Shown: one piece after another, positions 6,380 through 7,544 of the stretch
Numbering within the stretch: the stretch's first letter is position 1
How the letters are laid out: each line of letters starts with the position of its first letter
Assembly: GCA_947464365.1 (NCBI GenBank)
Contig: CANHWS010000174.1
Location: 1 to 7,544 of the forward strand
Direction of reading: 5' to 3'
Origin: Cytophagaceae bacterium
GTDB taxonomy: Bacteria > Bacteroidota > Bacteroidia > Cytophagales > Flexibacteraceae
DNA length: 7,544 nucleotides
The notes under the pieces: model-generated
Databases searched by the model: none
What the model was told of the DNA's origin: nothing
Seen by the model: only the letters and a program-made list of their open reading frames with translations
Made by a program: the position numbers and the translations under genes

Positions 6380-7489
6380 ATGGGTCGCTTATTTTGTTTA
6401 CTCTGTTTTATGTTTTTATGGATACCAATGTTTGGGCAGAATCCTTGTGAGTTTAGGCCTACTATGTATTCTACCCCAACACATTTAATTGATTTTCGGA
6501 AATACTCGCAGGATAACTATTCATTTTCGCGGTCCTTTGATCCATGTCGCTCTATTTCTGGTTTGAAATATACCTTTCTCACCGAGGAAACTTGTAATTG
6601 GATCACTCCTATATCAGGGCAGATTTATTCTGTTCTATACGATGATAAATTGATTCCTGGAGGTATGTCTCCGTTTATATCTAATATTGCACTTAATGGA
6701 AAGAGTGTACTTAATGTTGGTAGAATGCCGAATTTTATGTATTCTACTCAAATTGACGACTATGAATTTGTTATTTCCTTTAAATCTGCACTAGGTATTT
6801 CTTATACTGCTTCACATGATTTAAATATAACGTTGGCGCCTTGTTCAAGTGAATTTAGGCTTCAAGAGTCAGGTTTATTAAGATTGTTTAGAGATAACCC
6901 AATTTTCTCAGATTGTATTAGCTCAATTAGTAAATACTTTGGAAAGTCGATTGCTTTGTCTTATTTGAAAACACCCACATTAATTCCGCCATCAATTAGT
7001 GTTACTCCATTAACGGATTCAATTTTTAAAATTGATCGATCTTTACAACATAGTAAGATTTATCTATCGCTTGGATTATGTGATGGGTACATGCCACCCG
7101 TTTTGAATAGTAATTTTATGATATATTATGAGCTTTTCTTATACCTACCCATTACACATTTGTTTATTTATAAGAACAATGTTTTAGTTGCTTCGTTTTC
7201 TGAGTCTGATTTGCCAGTTGCATTAAACAAAACCAATCTACTCATGGAAGACTACTTCGGCTGTGACATTGGCGAAGTTTTCTATGACAGCACCCTACAG
7301 TCATTGGACTCTGATATTGCTCGCTATGAGTACCTTAGGGCCAAAGACAAGTGGGTGCTAAACCAAGCCATTAACTCCGTTTCAGCAGATTCGCTTCCAG
7401 TTTTCTCGCCCAAATGGCTGAAGAAATATGGCACAGTCCAGACAAAACTCACTGACCGGTTGCCTTGGGGAAACATCCTGATCAAATAG
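6380..7489 (+). CDS. Secreted protein of unknown function, 369 residues
   Basis: I do not recognise this protein. The frame opens at a GTG at 6356, but the ATG at 6380 is preferred because it starts directly with a signal peptide: MGR, a hydrophobic core at residues 4-17 rich in Leu, Phe and Cys, and a likely cut after FG before QNPC (19-20). No lipobox is seen. The mature part has seven cysteines, many aromatic and Ser residues, and no second membrane segment that I can identify with confidence. It has no T9SS sorting domain, so it probably stays in the periplasm or leaves by another route. A promoter lies 72 bp upstream. From about 7235 (residue 286 on) the DNA becomes GC-richer and the protein changes from Ser/Tyr/Ile-rich to charged, with MEDYFGCDIGEVFYD and KWLKKYG. 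That end may be a separate conserved domain. There is no Shine-Dalgarno at usual spacing, as is common in Bacteroidota. Confidence 0.8.
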   Translation: MGRLFCLLCFMFLWIPMFGQNPCEFRPTMYSTPTHLIDFRKYSQDNYSFSRSFDPCRSISGLKYTFLTEETCNWITPISGQIYSVLYDDKLIPGGMSPFISNIALNGKSVLNVGRMPNFMYSTQIDDYEFVISFKSALGISYTASHDLNITLAPCSSEFRLQESGLLRLFRDNPIFSDCISSISKYFGKSIALSYLKTPTLIPPSISVTPLTDSIFKIDRSLQHSKIYLSLGLCDGYMPPVLNSNFMIYYELFLYLPITHLFIYKNNVLVASFSESDLPVALNKTNLLMEDYFGCDIGEVFYDSTLQSLDSDIARYEYLRAKDKWVLNQAINSVSADSLPVFSPKWLKKYGTVQTKLTDRLPWGNILIK

Positions 7490-7544
7490 CGCCACCCATA
7501 CTAAGCAAGGCATAGGCGTAAGTAGCCACCCACAATCACCTTGC
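7490..7544. other. Short tail with no firm feature
   Basis: The last 55 bases hold two copies of GCCACCCA (7491-7498 and 7529-7536) and no hairpin with a T-tract. On the minus strand the frame from the window edge to a TAG at 7501-7503 reads 13 codons, which could be the end of a convergent gene but could equally be chance. Confidence 0.3.

Noticed and set aside
7501..7544. End of a convergent minus-strand gene
   Set aside because: Only 13 codons are visible before the window edge, too few to distinguish from chance.

Overview
The window comes from a member of the Bacteroidota. Two genes end in the type A C-terminal sorting domain of the type IX secretion system (T9SS), which is confined to that phylum, and one promoter matches the Bacteroidota -7/-33 consensus. 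All supported coding regions lie on the + strand. I could run no database search, so family names rest on recognising motifs by eye.

Layout. Bases 1-159 are the 3' end of a T9SS cargo gene, followed by a strong intrinsic terminator (188-221). A 413-bp AT-rich gap without a convincing gene follows; it holds a 12-bp direct repeat. The main gene (635-5707) encodes a giant secreted protein of about 1690 residues. Its parts are a signal peptide, 14 propeller-type (delta-60-like) repeats with a near-perfect 48-residue period, five Ig/PKD-like repeats of about 72 residues, a G8-like beta-rich segment, a beta-sandwich-like module and the T9SS sorting domain. It ends at a GC-rich hairpin. Next come a decayed fragment of a sensor histidine kinase (5871-6149), a hairpin and a good Bacteroidota promoter (6278-6308). 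These lead into a 369-residue secreted protein of unknown function (6380-7489). The last 55 bp hold nothing firm.

How the parts relate. The two T9SS genes would use the same export machinery, with Sec export followed by outer-membrane translocation and removal or anchoring at the C-terminal domain. None of the T9SS machinery is encoded here. The large protein looks like a surface adhesin or binding protein. The histidine kinase remnant has no visible partner, and the unknown secreted protein has its own promoter, so these genes do not look like one operon.

Most notable. (1) The two sorting-domain gene ends share two perfectly identical DNA blocks (38 and 55 bp) separated by diverged sequence, a patchwork that suggests gene conversion. 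(2) The giant gene and the unknown gene both have an AT-rich 5' part joined to a distinctly GC-richer 3' part, as if variable front modules were attached to conserved ends. (3) The 14 repeats would fit two seven-bladed propellers in tandem. I see no wholly new system, but the combination of shuffled fronts and homogenised ends deserves a check.
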